Part shown: piece after piece, positions 32,760-41,816 of the stretch | How the letters are laid out: each line of letters starts with the position of its first letter | Numbering within the stretch: the stretch's first letter is position 1 | Assembly: GCA_017464645.1 (NCBI GenBank) | Contig: JAFTZF010000020.1 | Location: forward strand, 1-49,107 | Direction: 5' to 3' | From: Lachnospiraceae bacterium | Lineage (GTDB): Bacteria > Bacillota_A > Clostridia > Lachnospirales > Lachnospiraceae | Length of the DNA: 49,107 nt | The notes under the pieces: model-generated | Databases searched by the model: none | Seen by the model: only the letters and a program-made list of their open reading frames with translations | Told to the model about the DNA's origin: nothing | Position numbers and translations under genes: made by a program

Positions 32760-34919
32760 ATGGATCAGAATCAGTTTGAGAAGAAAAAAGAAACCATTTA
32801 CAAATTTATATGTGATCCCATGTACCAGCCCATGAAACAAAAGGAGCTGGCTATTTTGCTGCAGGTGCCCAAGGAGCAGCGCCAGGACCTGGTGCAGGTG
32901 CTGGACAGTCTTATGGAGGAAGGGAAGATCCAGGTATCCAAACGGGGACGTTATCACAAGGCACAGACCCGGAAACTGACGGGTACCTTTACAGCCCATG
33001 CCAAAGGTTTCGGTTTTGTAACTGTGGAAGGCATGGATACAGATATTTTTATTGGCGAAGAGGAAACAAACGGTGCATTTCACGGAGATTTAGTGGAAGT
33101 GTGCCTGAAATCCATGGGAGAGGAAGCCCAGGGAGGACTTCACAGAGGCAGAGGCGGCCAGCGGCCCGAGGGTGTTATTACCCGGATTCTGGGCCACACC
33201 ATTACCCGGGTGGTGGGAACTTTCCAGAAGAATCAGAACTACGGTTTCGTGCTGCCGGATAATCAGCGCATTACCAGCGATGTTTTTGTGCCCCAGGAGC
33301 ATTCCAAAGGAGCAGTGACAGGACATAAAGTAGTAGTGGAGCTGACCGACTACGGCAAGGCTCGGAAAAAGCCCGAGGGCAAGGTAGTGGAGATCCTGGG
33401 CCATGTAAATGACCCGGGCACCGATATTTTGTCCCTGGTGCGAGCCTATGACCTGCCCATGGAGTTCCCGGAGCGGGTACTGAATCAGGCGGAACGTGTG
33501 CCGGATACCATCAGCGAGGCGGATATGGCCGGACGCAGGGATCTGCGGGACTGGACCATGGTGACCATTGACGGCGAGGATGCCAAGGATCTGGATGATG
33601 CGGTGTCTATTACCAGAGAGGGCGACGAATATGTGCTGGGCGTGCACATTGCAGATGTGAGCAACTATGTGCAGGAAGGCAGTGCTCTGGACAGAGAAGC
33701 TCTGCAGCGGGGCACCAGTGTCTATCTGGTGGACCGGGTAATTCCCATGCTTCCCCACCGGCTTTCCAATGGCATCTGTTCTTTAAATGCGGGAGAGGAC
33801 CGACTGGCCCTTAGCTGCATCATGCGCATTGATGCCAGGGGCAAAATCATAGACCACGAGGTGGCGGAGACTGTGATTTGCGTGAACCGCCGCATGAGCT
33901 ATACAAGCGTAAAGAAGATTCTGGAGGACAAAGACGAGGCAAAGATGAAGGAATACGAGGATCTCGTTCCCATGTTTCAGCTGATGGAAGAGGCGGCCAG
34001 CCTCCTTCGAAGAAACCGCAGAAAGCGGGGAAGCATTGACTTTGATTTTCCGGAGACGAAGCTTTTGCTGGATGAAAAGGGTGTGCCTGTGGACATTCGG
34101 CCCTACGAGCGGAATACCGCCACCAAGATCATCGAGGATTTTATGCTGGCGGCCAATGAGACGGTGGCAGCTGATTTCTATTGGCAGGAGCTTCCATTCC
34201 TTTATCGAACCCATGAGACGCCGGATACGGACCAGATGCAGAAGCTGGGGCTGTTTATCCGAAACTTCGGCTATTCCATTCACTTGGGCGGAGATGAGAT
34301 CCATCCCAAGGAATTGCAGAAGCTGCTGGACAGCATCGAAGGGACGCCGGAGGAGGCCCTGATCAGCCGGTTGACTCTGCGCTCCATGAAGCAGGCCAAA
34401 TATACAGTGGATTGCAGCGGACATTTCGGTCTGGCTGCTAAATACTACTGTCATTTTACATCCCCCATCCGCAGGTACCCGGATCTGCAGATCCACCGGA
34501 TCATCAAGGATGCGTTGCGGGGCCGCATGAGCCTGGAAAAGCGGGAGCGCTACGAAAAGAGGCTTCCCGAAGTAGCCAGTCAGTCCAGTAAGCAGGAGCG
34601 CCGGGCAGACGAGGCAGAGCGGGAGACCCAAAAGCTGAAAAAGGTTCAGTATATGGAGCGGCGCATTGGAGAGATCTACGAGGGCGTCATTTCCGGTGTG
34701 ACCAATTACGGATTTTACGTGGAACTGCCCAATACCATCGAGGGCTTGGTTCATGTGCAGTCCCTTCGGGATGAATTTTATGAATACCGGGACGGCAGCT
34801 ATGAGCTGGTGGGACTCCACAGCGGCAAGACCTATAAGCTGGGCCAGCGGGTCCGCATCCGGGTGGTGGACGCAGACCGGTTAAATCGCACCATTGACTT
34901 TGCACTCTGGGAAGAATAA
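32760..34919 (+). CDS. rnr: Ribonuclease R
   Basis: The 719-residue enzyme is a 3'-5' exoribonuclease. An N-terminal winged-helix occupies about 1-75, then OB/cold-shock domains (TGTFTAHAKGFGFVTVEG and VVGTFQKNQNYGFVLPDN), the RNB catalytic domain from about 255 (DGEDAKDLDDAVSITR, with the metal-binding aspartates, and CHFTSPIRRYPDLQIHRII), and a C-terminal S1 domain (GEIYEGVISGVTNYGFYVELPN). RNase R processes structured RNA and removes mRNAs that have engaged tmRNA. It is placed directly before smpB, 33 bases upstream. The length is normal. Confidence 0.95.
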   Translation: MDQNQFEKKKETIYKFICDPMYQPMKQKELAILLQVPKEQRQDLVQVLDSLMEEGKIQVSKRGRYHKAQTRKLTGTFTAHAKGFGFVTVEGMDTDIFIGEEETNGAFHGDLVEVCLKSMGEEAQGGLHRGRGGQRPEGVITRILGHTITRVVGTFQKNQNYGFVLPDNQRITSDVFVPQEHSKGAVTGHKVVVELTDYGKARKKPEGKVVEILGHVNDPGTDILSLVRAYDLPMEFPERVLNQAERVPDTISEADMAGRRDLRDWTMVTIDGEDAKDLDDAVSITREGDEYVLGVHIADVSNYVQEGSALDREALQRGTSVYLVDRVIPMLPHRLSNGICSLNAGEDRLALSCIMRIDARGKIIDHEVAETVICVNRRMSYTSVKKILEDKDEAKMKEYEDLVPMFQLMEEAASLLRRNRRKRGSIDFDFPETKLLLDEKGVPVDIRPYERNTATKIIEDFMLAANETVAADFYWQELPFLYRTHETPDTDQMQKLGLFIRNFGYSIHLGGDEIHPKELQKLLDSIEGTPEEALISRLTLRSMKQAKYTVDCSGHFGLAAKYYCHFTSPIRRYPDLQIHRIIKDALRGRMSLEKRERYEKRLPEVASQSSKQERRADEAERETQKLKKVQYMERRIGEIYEGVISGVTNYGFYVELPNTIEGLVHVQSLRDEFYEYRDGSYELVGLHSGKTYKLGQRVRIRVVDADRLNRTIDFALWEE

Positions 34920-34951
34920 AATAGAGGCAGTCAGGTGAAAAGGGGAAAACT

Positions 34952-35419
34952 ATGAGTAAAGAAGCAATCAAATTAATTGCAAACAATAAAAAGGCATATC
35001 ACGACTACTTTATCGATGAGACCTATGAGGCGGGCATTTCCCTGGCGGGAACCGAGGTGAAGTCTATCCGTATGGGTAAATGCAGCGTGAAGGAAGCCTT
35101 CATCAAAGTGGAAAAGGGCGAAGTCTATGTGTACGGCATGCACATCAGTCCCTACGAAAAAGGCAACATTTTCAACAAGGATCCGCTGCGGGTGCGCAAG
35201 CTTTTGCTGCACAAGTATGAGATCAACAAGCTCAATGGCAAAATTGCAGAAAAGGGCTACACCATGGTGCCCCTGAAGGTGTATTTGAAGGGCAGCCTGG
35301 TGAAGATGGAGATCGGCCTGGCTCGAGGCAAGAAGCTGTATGACAAGCGCCAGGACATTGCAAAGAAGGATCAGCGAAGAGAAGCAGAGAAGGAATTTAA
35401 GGTGCGAAATCTGTATTAA
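34952..35419 (+). CDS. smpB: SsrA-binding protein SmpB
   Basis: The 155-residue protein shows SmpB signatures: [43 protein letters not shown] and [57 protein letters not shown]. It binds tmRNA and carries it into the stalled ribosome A-site. The gene lies 33 bases after rnr and about 190 bases before ssrA. AGGGG precedes the ATG. Confidence 0.97.
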   Translation: MSKEAIKLIANNKKAYHDYFIDETYEAGISLAGTEVKSIRMGKCSVKEAFIKVEKGEVYVYGMHISPYEKGNIFNKDPLRVRKLLLHKYEINKLNGKIAEKGYTMVPLKVYLKGSLVKMEIGLARGKKLYDKRQDIAKKDQRREAEKEFKVRNLY

Positions 35420-35433
35420 AAAGTACGAAGATG

Positions 35434-35472
35434 ATAGCAGGGGAGAAGAGCCCCCGGCTATTTATCCTTTTG
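35434..35472 (+). terminator. Terminator after smpB
   Basis: ATAGC (35434-35438) pairs with GCTAT (35457-35461), with an inner GGGG/CCCC pair, followed by TTATCCTTTT. Confidence 0.6.
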
Positions 35473-35550
35473 CGGACAAGGTGGTATCAAGATTGTTTGA
35501 GGGACTGGAAGTGAAATTCAGAGAATTTTTATAAAGCCAGAAAAAAACAG

Positions 35551-35580
35551 TTGCATAATTTTTGAATTCAGGTGTATACT
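35551..35580 (+). promoter_or_regulatory. Promoter of ssrA
   Basis: TTGCAT (35551-35556), 18 bases, TATACT (35575-35580). Expected start near 35587, so the primary transcript has about 20 bases to be removed by RNase P before the mature 5' end. Confidence 0.65.
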
Positions 35581-35605
35581 ATGTTACACGGTTCAGCCGC
35601 AACTA

Positions 35606-35942
35606 GGGCTTGTACTGGTTTCGACGGGGGTCTTGCAGCTGGTGAAGCTATCCGCAGGCGATGCGTCAAATCGCAAATCTAAATATAAACGCTGAAGAAA
35701 ATTTAGCATACGCTGCCTAATGGCAGCTGTCGGCCTTAGAGCACCTGCACTTTAAGAGTCCGGCATCGACCATGCAGGAAACGACATGCGCTAAGCTTTG
35801 CGCGTATGGGCGTATCATGAAGCTACTAAAGTCAGCAGGGTGTTAGTTCCCGGCTGACGGAGGGAATGTTAAAAAACTGACTATGATAGTAGAAGAACAG
35901 GGAATAGGCTTTCGGACAGGGGTTCGATTCCCCTCAGGTCCA
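35606..35942 (+). ncRNA. ssrA: Transfer-messenger RNA
   Basis: One-piece tmRNA. The 5' end GGGCTTG (35606-35612) pairs with CAGGTCC (35935-35941) as acceptor stem; TGGTTTCGACGGGGG follows and GGTTCGATTCCCCTC is the T-arm near the 3' end. The resume codon GCA at 35673 starts the tag reading frame to TAA at 35718-35720: ANLNINAEENLAYAA (15 residues), ending in the protease signal YAA. The typical resume context ATC-GCA-AAT is present. The 3' CCA is not encoded (the sequence continues ATAAAA), so it is added after transcription. Flanked by smpB and an own terminator. Confidence 0.96.
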
Positions 35943-35946
35943 TAAA

Positions 35947-35986
35947 ACAAGGCGGGCAGCATTTGCTGTCCGCCTTGTTTGTTGTA
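35947..35986. terminator. Terminator after ssrA
   Basis: A 14-base stem (35947-35960 with 35965-35978, one mismatch) around an ATTT loop, followed by TTGTTTGTTG. It can also end the convergent unit from 36086. Confidence 0.85.
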
Positions 35987-36085
35987 GTATTATGAGCAAT
36001 CCCGGTTGTCTGTCATAGTCCTGTAGAGGGGTAGGATCAGTCTTGCCTGGAAGAGATCTGCCACCCAGGATAGTTTGCATGATCC

Positions 36086-37600
36086 TTACGGTCCGTAATA
36101 AAAGGCCTTCTGACTGCCTTTTTTCTCTACGGTAAACAGGTCGCCTTCGTCTTCGATGATAAAATCCGTCACATCTTCCAACTGTTTCAACTGACGGAAG
36201 GTGGTATCGATAACGAACACATCGCCGTCTGATTCCATGACCAGGGCATAACCCAGATTGTTGAAGGTGGATACCTTCTGATAGGTTCTGCTGACCACCT
36301 TGCCTTTCAGGTCGATATAGAAATAGTCCTCCCCTTCCCGGACGGCCAGGTAAGGAGACTCCTCGAAATAGATCTCATCGTAGTAGGCGTAATAGCCTGT
36401 CAGTTCTCCGGCTTCGTTGCAGTGTTCCAATACATCAAACAGACAGGCCTTGGTATCTTTGGAACCTTTTTTAAGGCACATAAGGGTGCCGTAGTGATAC
36501 ATCTTTCCGGTATTGTCCAGATAGGTGGCAGGAGCTTTTCCCAAAGCCACATTCAGGGACTTGGCAGCCTTTAAGAGGACCGGATGGAGGGTACCGGTAT
36601 TTATATCTGCCAAGACATAGTTTTCAGAGGTTTTTCCCAGAAAATATCCGCCGGATGGGCCGTCCAGGATGGTACAGGGAACATTTTGCAGGGTATAGCC
36701 GCCGGTTTCATCCAATCGTTCGGTTCGATGCACGCCGTGTTTGCGGTAAAAAGTAACATTGGAGGCATCCTCTGTCACCGGCCATTGAGCCAGATATTCC
36801 GTGCTGCCGTCCTTAGCCACTTTCAGGATCCCGCTGCCGTCATAGCAAAGGGAGATCCCCTCCCGAAAGCCTGTACCTGTAATACCGCTGCCGGCAGAGT
36901 GATAGAAGGGCTCCGTAGAGAACAGCTCTTCTCCCTTCAGATTATAATAGCTGCAGTGTTTTATGTGGTTCCGGTGCTGATTCCATTCTACCATCAAAAC
37001 ATTGTTGTCAGATAAATAAGTCTGAAAAACTTCTGCTTCGTTTTCTTCCAAAGTGAACATGGTCTCCCCCTTAGAATTCACTACCAGAAGTCCGTCGGGA
37101 GAGGAGGTAGAGAAGACCACATATCCGTTTTTGTTGATGTTTTTTAAGTCGTTCCCGGCAGTAGAGATGCCAAAGTCAGACGTATCATGGGCTTCCAGGG
37201 CAATACGATTGCCTGCATAATCGTACATGGAGCCCCGCCGGATCCTTACACCGCCGTTTCCCCAGTACCCGTTAAAAACACCGGTATTTTTATTTACATA
37301 ATATTCTTTCATGGCAGAATCACCTACTGCCTGAGAAAGAGCAAGTATAGCAACGGCGGAGGCCACCAGATAGCCCATTTTTCGAAACAGCTTATGGCGG
37401 TCCTTTTTTGGTGATTCGCTTGAGCTTCTATTGGCGGAAGCATCATATTCCTCCGGTATCTGGGTAAATTCAGAGGCAGAGGGCAATTCCTGTGCAGGGG
37501 AATATACAGTCTCTTTCCCCAGGTCATATTCCTTTCCGGCAGATATCGTTTCCTGTGGCACGGAAAACTCATCCACGGGGTTAAAACCAGTCGTTTTCAT
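36086..37600 (-). CDS. Membrane-anchored protein of unknown function with WG-like beta repeats
   Basis: The 504-residue protein begins with about 75 polar residues (Ser, Glu and Pro rich), then one membrane helix (about 75-93: GYLVASAVAILALSQAVGD), then a large domain with repeated beta units such as NGYVVFSTSSPDGLLVVNSKGETMF, GYALVMESDGDVFVIDT. These units resemble WG/propeller-type repeats but are irregular. A long cytoplasmic head and an outside beta domain is the likely topology. It follows the MscS gene after 11 bases with an AAGGTG site and is likely in one operon with it. I do not recognise the family. No signal peptide cleavage is expected. Confidence 0.65.
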   Translation of the reverse strand: MKTTGFNPVDEFSVPQETISAGKEYDLGKETVYSPAQELPSASEFTQIPEEYDASANRSSSESPKKDRHKLFRKMGYLVASAVAILALSQAVGDSAMKEYYVNKNTGVFNGYWGNGGVRIRRGSMYDYAGNRIALEAHDTSDFGISTAGNDLKNINKNGYVVFSTSSPDGLLVVNSKGETMFTLEENEAEVFQTYLSDNNVLMVEWNQHRNHIKHCSYYNLKGEELFSTEPFYHSAGSGITGTGFREGISLCYDGSGILKVAKDGSTEYLAQWPVTEDASNVTFYRKHGVHRTERLDETGGYTLQNVPCTILDGPSGGYFLGKTSENYVLADINTGTLHPVLLKAAKSLNVALGKAPATYLDNTGKMYHYGTLMCLKKGSKDTKACLFDVLEHCNEAGELTGYYAYYDEIYFEESPYLAVREGEDYFYIDLKGKVVSRTYQKVSTFNNLGYALVMESDGDVFVIDTTFRQLKQLEDVTDFIIEDEGDLFTVEKKGSQKAFYYGP

Positions 37601-37611
37601 TGTTTCACACC

Positions 37612-38517
37612 TTATTTTGTACGTACCTCAACCTGTGCACAAGGAATCACGATCTGTTCCTTGTCAAAGGCCAGCTTCAGCTCTTTGTTCAGGATCCGTT
37701 TGCCTTTGAAAATGTTTTCTTCAGTAACATCCGCAATAAATCTTAAGGTTACACCGGAGTCAGTGAGAGTTTCCACACCGGCACATTCTAAGCGGTCAAT
37801 GAAAACATCCGGATATCTATTTTTGATATTCTTAAAAATGGAAACCAACTTTTTGTCCAGCTCTTCCAGATTGGTGTCATAAGATACGCTGATATCTGTA
37901 ACTGCAACAGAACGCTGGTTGGAACGGTTGATGACATTTTTCATATCAGCATTGTTGATGATCTTTATATTTCCGCCGGAGTCTGTCACGCTGATGGTTC
38001 GGATGCCGACTTCCTGTACAACGCCCCGGAAACCGTCTACTTCAATAATGTCACCTACGTTGTACTGATTTTCAAACAGAATGAATACACCGGTCACCAT
38101 GTCAGCTACCAGGCTCTCCGCACCGAAGCCCAGGATCAAAGCGACAATTCCTACGCTGGCGAAGATGGTGCTCACATTTACACCGATAATGGAAAGACAC
38201 CAGCAAAAACCGATGAGAACAGAGCCGTATTTTACTAAACTGGAAATGACTGTTGCCAAAGTGCTGATCCGGCCCTTTTTATTCTGGAACAATTTCAGTA
38301 CCAGCAGGATCAGGTTGGATACGCAGACCACCAGTACAATGGCCAGCAGAAGCTTGAAAAGCGTGTCTTTCCCGATGGAGACCATGTCCAGCACGCCTTC
38401 CATACCGTCAAATACGCCAAGCTGTCCGGACAAAAAGCCCAGAGCGATCAGCAGAATCAAGGTCACCCCAAATCCAATAGCGCGTTTCTTGAAATCATTT
38501 TTAACCTTTGTATTCAC
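37612..38517 (-). CDS. Small-conductance mechanosensitive channel (MscS family)
   Basis: The 301-residue channel has three membrane segments (about 15-35, 55-75, 90-150) and the pore helix GVNVSTIFASVGIVALILGFGAESLVADMVTGVFILFENQYNVGD, followed by the beta domain IIEVDGFRGVVQEVGIRTISVTDSGGNIKIINNADM and the C-terminal mixed domain. It releases solutes under osmotic downshock. The GTG at 38517 is chosen because AGGAGG lies eight bases upstream; longer starts are unsupported. It probably forms an operon with the unknown protein gene at 37600. Confidence 0.92.
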   Translation of the reverse strand: MNTKVKNDFKKRAIGFGVTLILLIALGFLSGQLGVFDGMEGVLDMVSIGKDTLFKLLLAIVLVVCVSNLILLVLKLFQNKKGRISTLATVISSLVKYGSVLIGFCWCLSIIGVNVSTIFASVGIVALILGFGAESLVADMVTGVFILFENQYNVGDIIEVDGFRGVVQEVGIRTISVTDSGGNIKIINNADMKNVINRSNQRSVAVTDISVSYDTNLEELDKKLVSIFKNIKNRYPDVFIDRLECAGVETLTDSGVTLRFIADVTEENIFKGKRILNKELKLAFDKEQIVIPCAQVEVRTK

Positions 38518-38628
38518 TTCTTTTTCCTCCTGTCGCAAAGTTGCACTTGCACACTTGTATACCATAAAGAATAGCACAAGAACCATGGTTTTACAATAAG
38601 TTCTACCTGTTTGTCCTGGAGATTTTTC

Positions 38629-38657
38629 TTGTCAGCAGGCCCTGGCTGGGGTATACT
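38629..38657 (+). promoter_or_regulatory. Promoter of the second Crp/Fnr gene
   Basis: TTGTCA (38629-38634), 17 bases, TATACT (38652-38657). Confidence 0.75.
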
Positions 38658-38690
38658 GAACATGATAAATCTCACATAGGAGGTGCTGCC

Positions 38691-39353
38691 ATGAAAGAAC
38701 TGCAGAATATTCAGGAGCTGGAAGCAATCTGGAAACAATATTCCTTGCAGGATTACTTTTCTTTTTCCATCCGGCCCTATACCCGGGTGCTGGAGTTCAA
38801 ATCCGAAGAACTGATTCTGGAGAAAAACAGAAAGCCGGATGTATTGATGTTTCTGTTTGAGGGTAGAGCAAAGGTGTGTCTGACGGATGATGAAGGGCGG
38901 ATCCCTCTGATTGATTTTGTGGAGAGCCCGGCCTTCCTGGGAGAAATGGAGCTGATCGGCGCGCAGGAGCTGACCCAGAGTGTGGGGGCCATTACCAGAT
39001 GCAGATGTTTCTGTATTGATTTAAAAGAATGCCGGGATCAGCTGTTAAATGATACGCGGTTTTTGAGGAGGCTTTGCCTGTTTCTGGGCCAGAAGGTACG
39101 CAGCAATATGAAGGGCTACGTGCGCAACCAGGTGTATCCCCTGGAGAACCGTCTGGCCACATTCATCCTGCTGACCATGCACCACAGCATGTACACAGAG
39201 AAACATACAGAAGCGGCGGAGTATCTGGGAGTCACCTACCGCCATCTGCTCTATGTGCTGGCAAAGTTTCGCCATGAGGGGATCCTGGAAAAGACCCCCC
39301 AGGGCTATAAAATACGGGACCTGGAAGCGCTGAAAGCCCTTGAAATCAAATAA
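38691..39353 (+). CDS. Crp/Fnr-family transcriptional regulator
   Basis: The 220-residue protein has an effector beta-roll (about 20-120: LEKNRKPDVLMFLFEGRAKVCLTDDEGRIPLIDFVESPAFLGEMELIGA), a coiled dimer helix, and a C-terminal helix-turn-helix TEAAEYLGVTYRHLLYVLAKFRHEGILEKTPQGYKI. The recognition helix TYRHLLYVL fits the YeiL-like branch rather than Crp. The effector is unknown. AGGAGGTG precedes the ATG. The response regulator gene follows after 114 bases. Confidence 0.85.
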   Translation: MKELQNIQELEAIWKQYSLQDYFSFSIRPYTRVLEFKSEELILEKNRKPDVLMFLFEGRAKVCLTDDEGRIPLIDFVESPAFLGEMELIGAQELTQSVGAITRCRCFCIDLKECRDQLLNDTRFLRRLCLFLGQKVRSNMKGYVRNQVYPLENRLATFILLTMHHSMYTEKHTEAAEYLGVTYRHLLYVLAKFRHEGILEKTPQGYKIRDLEALKALEIK

Positions 39354-39408
39354 GACCCGGAAAATACGGTAAATTTTCACAGAAATAACATAAATAGCTG
39401 TTATACTA

Positions 39409-39417
39409 AGCGTAAAT
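39409..39417 (+). promoter_or_regulatory. Extended -10 for the response regulator gene
   Basis: TGtTATACT at 39409-39417; no good -35 at the right spacing. Confidence 0.5.
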
Positions 39418-39467
39418 AACAAGGAAATGGATACTTCCATAAATAAGTAAGGCAGGAGGGATTCTGC

Positions 39468-40142
39468 GTGGATAAATTAAAGATTTTAGTAGTAGATGAT
39501 GAAAGCCGTATGCGCAAGCTGGTAAAGGACTTTCTGGTAAAGCAAAATTACCATGTGCTGGAAGCCGGCGACGGCATGGAGGCTCTGGACATTTTCTTTG
39601 AGCAGCAGGACATCGCCCTGGTGATCCTGGACATCATGATGCCCAAAATGGATGGCTGGCAGACTTGCCGGGAGATACGAAGATACTCTAAGGTACCCGT
39701 TGTCATGCTGACTGCCAAGAGCGACGAAAAGGACGAGCTGCAGGGCTTTGAGCTGGGTGTGGACGAATACATTTCCAAGCCCTTCAGCCCTAAGATCCTG
39801 GTGGCCCGTGTGGAAGCCATTCTGCGCCGCACCAACCTGATCACAGCCGAGGACGTCATCCGTATCGGCGGCATCGAGATCAACAAGGCCGCCCACCAGG
39901 TGACCATCGACGGCAAAAGCGTAGATCTGAGCTTCAAAGAGTTCGAGCTGCTGACCTACTTTGCCGAGAACCGGGGCATCGCCCTGTCCCGTGAGAAAAT
40001 CCTCAACAACGTATGGAATTACGACTACTTTGGCGACGCCCGCACCATCGATACTCATGTAAAGAAGCTGCGCAGCAAGCTGGGTGAGAAGGGCAATATG
40101 ATAAAGACCATTTGGGGTATGGGGTATAAACTGGAGGAATGA
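39468..40142 (+). CDS. OmpR/PhoB-family response regulator
   Basis: The 224-residue protein has a receiver domain with acidic pocket Asp10-Asp11, phospho-acceptor Asp55 (VILDIMMPKMDG), Thr82 and Lys104 (ISKPFSP), and a winged-helix effector domain ending in TIDTHVKKLRSKLGEKGNMIKTIWGMGYKLEE. The GTG start is preceded by AGGAGGG with seven bases. The effector half uses many C-ending codons compared with its neighbours, so this portion may be recently acquired or highly expressed. The matching sensor kinase is probably the protein at 41817-43289, with two genes lying between. Confidence 0.92.
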   Translation: MDKLKILVVDDESRMRKLVKDFLVKQNYHVLEAGDGMEALDIFFEQQDIALVILDIMMPKMDGWQTCREIRRYSKVPVVMLTAKSDEKDELQGFELGVDEYISKPFSPKILVARVEAILRRTNLITAEDVIRIGGIEINKAAHQVTIDGKSVDLSFKEFELLTYFAENRGIALSREKILNNVWNYDYFGDARTIDTHVKKLRSKLGEKGNMIKTIWGMGYKLEE

Positions 40143-40295
40143 GTGATCGATACGGGAAATTCGCACACGCCTCAATTTAAGAGAATACTACCAATATTTT
40201 ATAATTTGTGAAGCAGAATTGATGCAAGTTATGAGATCGCCGCAAAAGGTAAACAGATAAAATAAAATTTTAGAAATGAATCGGGAGGAACCACC

Positions 40296-41297
40296 ATGTA
40301 CCAGCCAGCAGCAAAGCGCTACGAATCCATGAAATACGATCCCTGCGGCAGCAGCGGCCTTAAACTGCCGGCTGTGTCCCTGGGCTTTTGGCACAATTTT
40401 GGAGATAACGCAGACTACGACAATATGAAACAGCTGTGTTTTACGGCTTTTGACCAGGGGATTACCCACTTTGATCTGGCTAACAATTATGGTCCGGAGC
40501 CGGGCAGTGCGGAGCGGAATCTGGGCCGGATTCTGGAGGAAGAGCTGTTGGCTTATCGGGATGAGCTGCTGATCAGTACCAAGGCCGGCTATGAGATGTG
40601 GGAAGGTCCCTACGGAAACTGGGGAAGCCGCAAGTATCTGCTGGCCAGTCTGGACCAGAGCCTGCAGCGCATGGGTCTGGACTATGTGGATATCTTTTAT
40701 CATCATCGCATGGATCCGGAGACGCCATTGGAAGAGACCATGGGTGCGCTGGCACAGGCTGTTGCAAGCGGCAAGGCGCTGTATGTGGGACTTTCCAACT
40801 ATGACGGGCCCGCACTGGAGAAGGCTGCGGCAATCCTGCAGGAACTGCGCTGCCCCTTTATTATCAATCAGAACCGCTACTCCATATTTGACAGAACGAT
40901 TGAGAAGAATGGCTTGAAGCAGACGGCAGCCAGACTGAAGAAGGGTATTATTGCTTTCAGTCCTCTGGCACAGGGCCTGCTGACAGACCGATATTTGAAA
41001 GGGATCCCGGCGGATAGCAGAATCAAAACTGACGGACGTTTCTTGAAAGAGGGAGCTCTGACACAGGAGCGCCTGATGCAGATCCGACAGCTGGATGAGC
41101 TGGCCCGGAAACGCGGCCAGACTCTGGCAGAAATGGCTTTAAGCTGGGTTCTGCGTGACGGCATCGTGACCAGTGTGCTGATTGGAGCGTCCAGGCCGTC
41201 CCAGATTCTGGATAATGTGAAGGCATTAAAGAACACGAGCTTCACAGAAGAAGAGTTGAATTTGATAGACTGTATTTTTATAGGGGCTTCTGTGTAA
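40296..41297 (+). CDS. Aldo/keto reductase, YghZ-like
   Basis: The 333-residue NADPH-dependent TIM-barrel reductase shows the AKR tetrad: Asp and Tyr in DLANNYGPEPGSAE, Lys in ISTKAGYEMW, and His in FYHHRMDPETP. GPYGNWGSRKYLLASLDQSLQRMGLDYVDI and SPLAQGLLTDRYLKGIP place it near YghZ / L-glyceraldehyde-3-phosphate reductase and the potassium-channel beta-subunit branch. The ATG follows GGGAGGA. It sits between the response regulator and the sensor kinase genes. Confidence 0.9.
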   Translation: MYQPAAKRYESMKYDPCGSSGLKLPAVSLGFWHNFGDNADYDNMKQLCFTAFDQGITHFDLANNYGPEPGSAERNLGRILEEELLAYRDELLISTKAGYEMWEGPYGNWGSRKYLLASLDQSLQRMGLDYVDIFYHHRMDPETPLEETMGALAQAVASGKALYVGLSNYDGPALEKAAAILQELRCPFIINQNRYSIFDRTIEKNGLKQTAARLKKGIIAFSPLAQGLLTDRYLKGIPADSRIKTDGRFLKEGALTQERLMQIRQLDELARKRGQTLAEMALSWVLRDGIVTSVLIGASRPSQILDNVKALKNTSFTEEELNLIDCIFIGASV

Positions 41298-41359
41298 GAG
41301 CGAAATAATTTGCTTACACAATGGGTGTAAAAGCGTCATGAACAGAGGAGGTCTTGTAG

Positions 41360-41713
41360 ATGAAAAAATACATAACCATTATTTTAGGGATGCTTAGTGT
41401 TTTAGCCCTGACTGGCTGCGCCAAAAGCATGAATGATGTGATTGGCAAGGAGCCGGACTTTGTGGGAATTGTTGAGACGGTGGAAGAGGAGTATATTATC
41501 GTCAATGTGCATGAGGATGCTCTGGTGGATGGCCAATATGACCGTGTGATTGTTCCGCTGGATGTGGAGCTCAAAGACAGTATGACTCATTTTTCCGTGG
41601 GCGATGAAGTGGTGGTATATTACGACGGTAATCATACGGGGACGGCTATCATAGAGTTGGAAAAAGTGTATGCCATCACATTGCGGACACCCGCAGACAG
41701 TAGAACAGGTTAA
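41360..41713 (+). CDS. Small lipoprotein, possible OB-like fold
   Basis: The 117-residue protein has a lipoprotein signal with lipobox LALTGC (Cys20). The mature part is beta-rich: DFVGIVETVEEEYIIVNVHEDA, DRVIVPLDVELKDSMTHFSVGDEVVVYYDG, which looks like a small OB-type barrel as in DUF3221/YobA-like proteins. AGAGGAGG is before the ATG. It lies between the aldo/keto reductase and the sensor kinase genes and may be an accessory of the kinase, but only position suggests this. Confidence 0.65.
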   Translation: MKKYITIILGMLSVLALTGCAKSMNDVIGKEPDFVGIVETVEEEYIIVNVHEDALVDGQYDRVIVPLDVELKDSMTHFSVGDEVVVYYDGNHTGTAIIELEKVYAITLRTPADSRTG

Positions 41714-41724
41714 TGGAGAGAATT

Positions 41725-41755
41725 TTGAAAGCGAACATTTTTCTTGTGCTAAAAT
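41725..41755 (+). promoter_or_regulatory. Promoter of the sensor kinase gene
   Basis: Extended -10 TGcTAAAAT at 41747-41755, with TTGAAA at 41725-41730 (19-base spacing). It indicates that the kinase can be transcribed apart from the response regulator. Confidence 0.45.
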
Positions 41756-41816
41756 AAGTACTTAGAAGAGATATTGCGAAAGCATTGATAGAGCAGAATA
41801 GATTTGAGGTAGCATT

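Noticed and set aside
33783..34820. 345-codon minus-strand frame inside rnr
   Set aside because: Antisense to the RNB domain; the plus strand carries the catalytic motifs.
35340..35534. Short open frame after smpB
   Set aside because: It overlaps smpB in another frame, has no binding site and runs through the smpB terminator.
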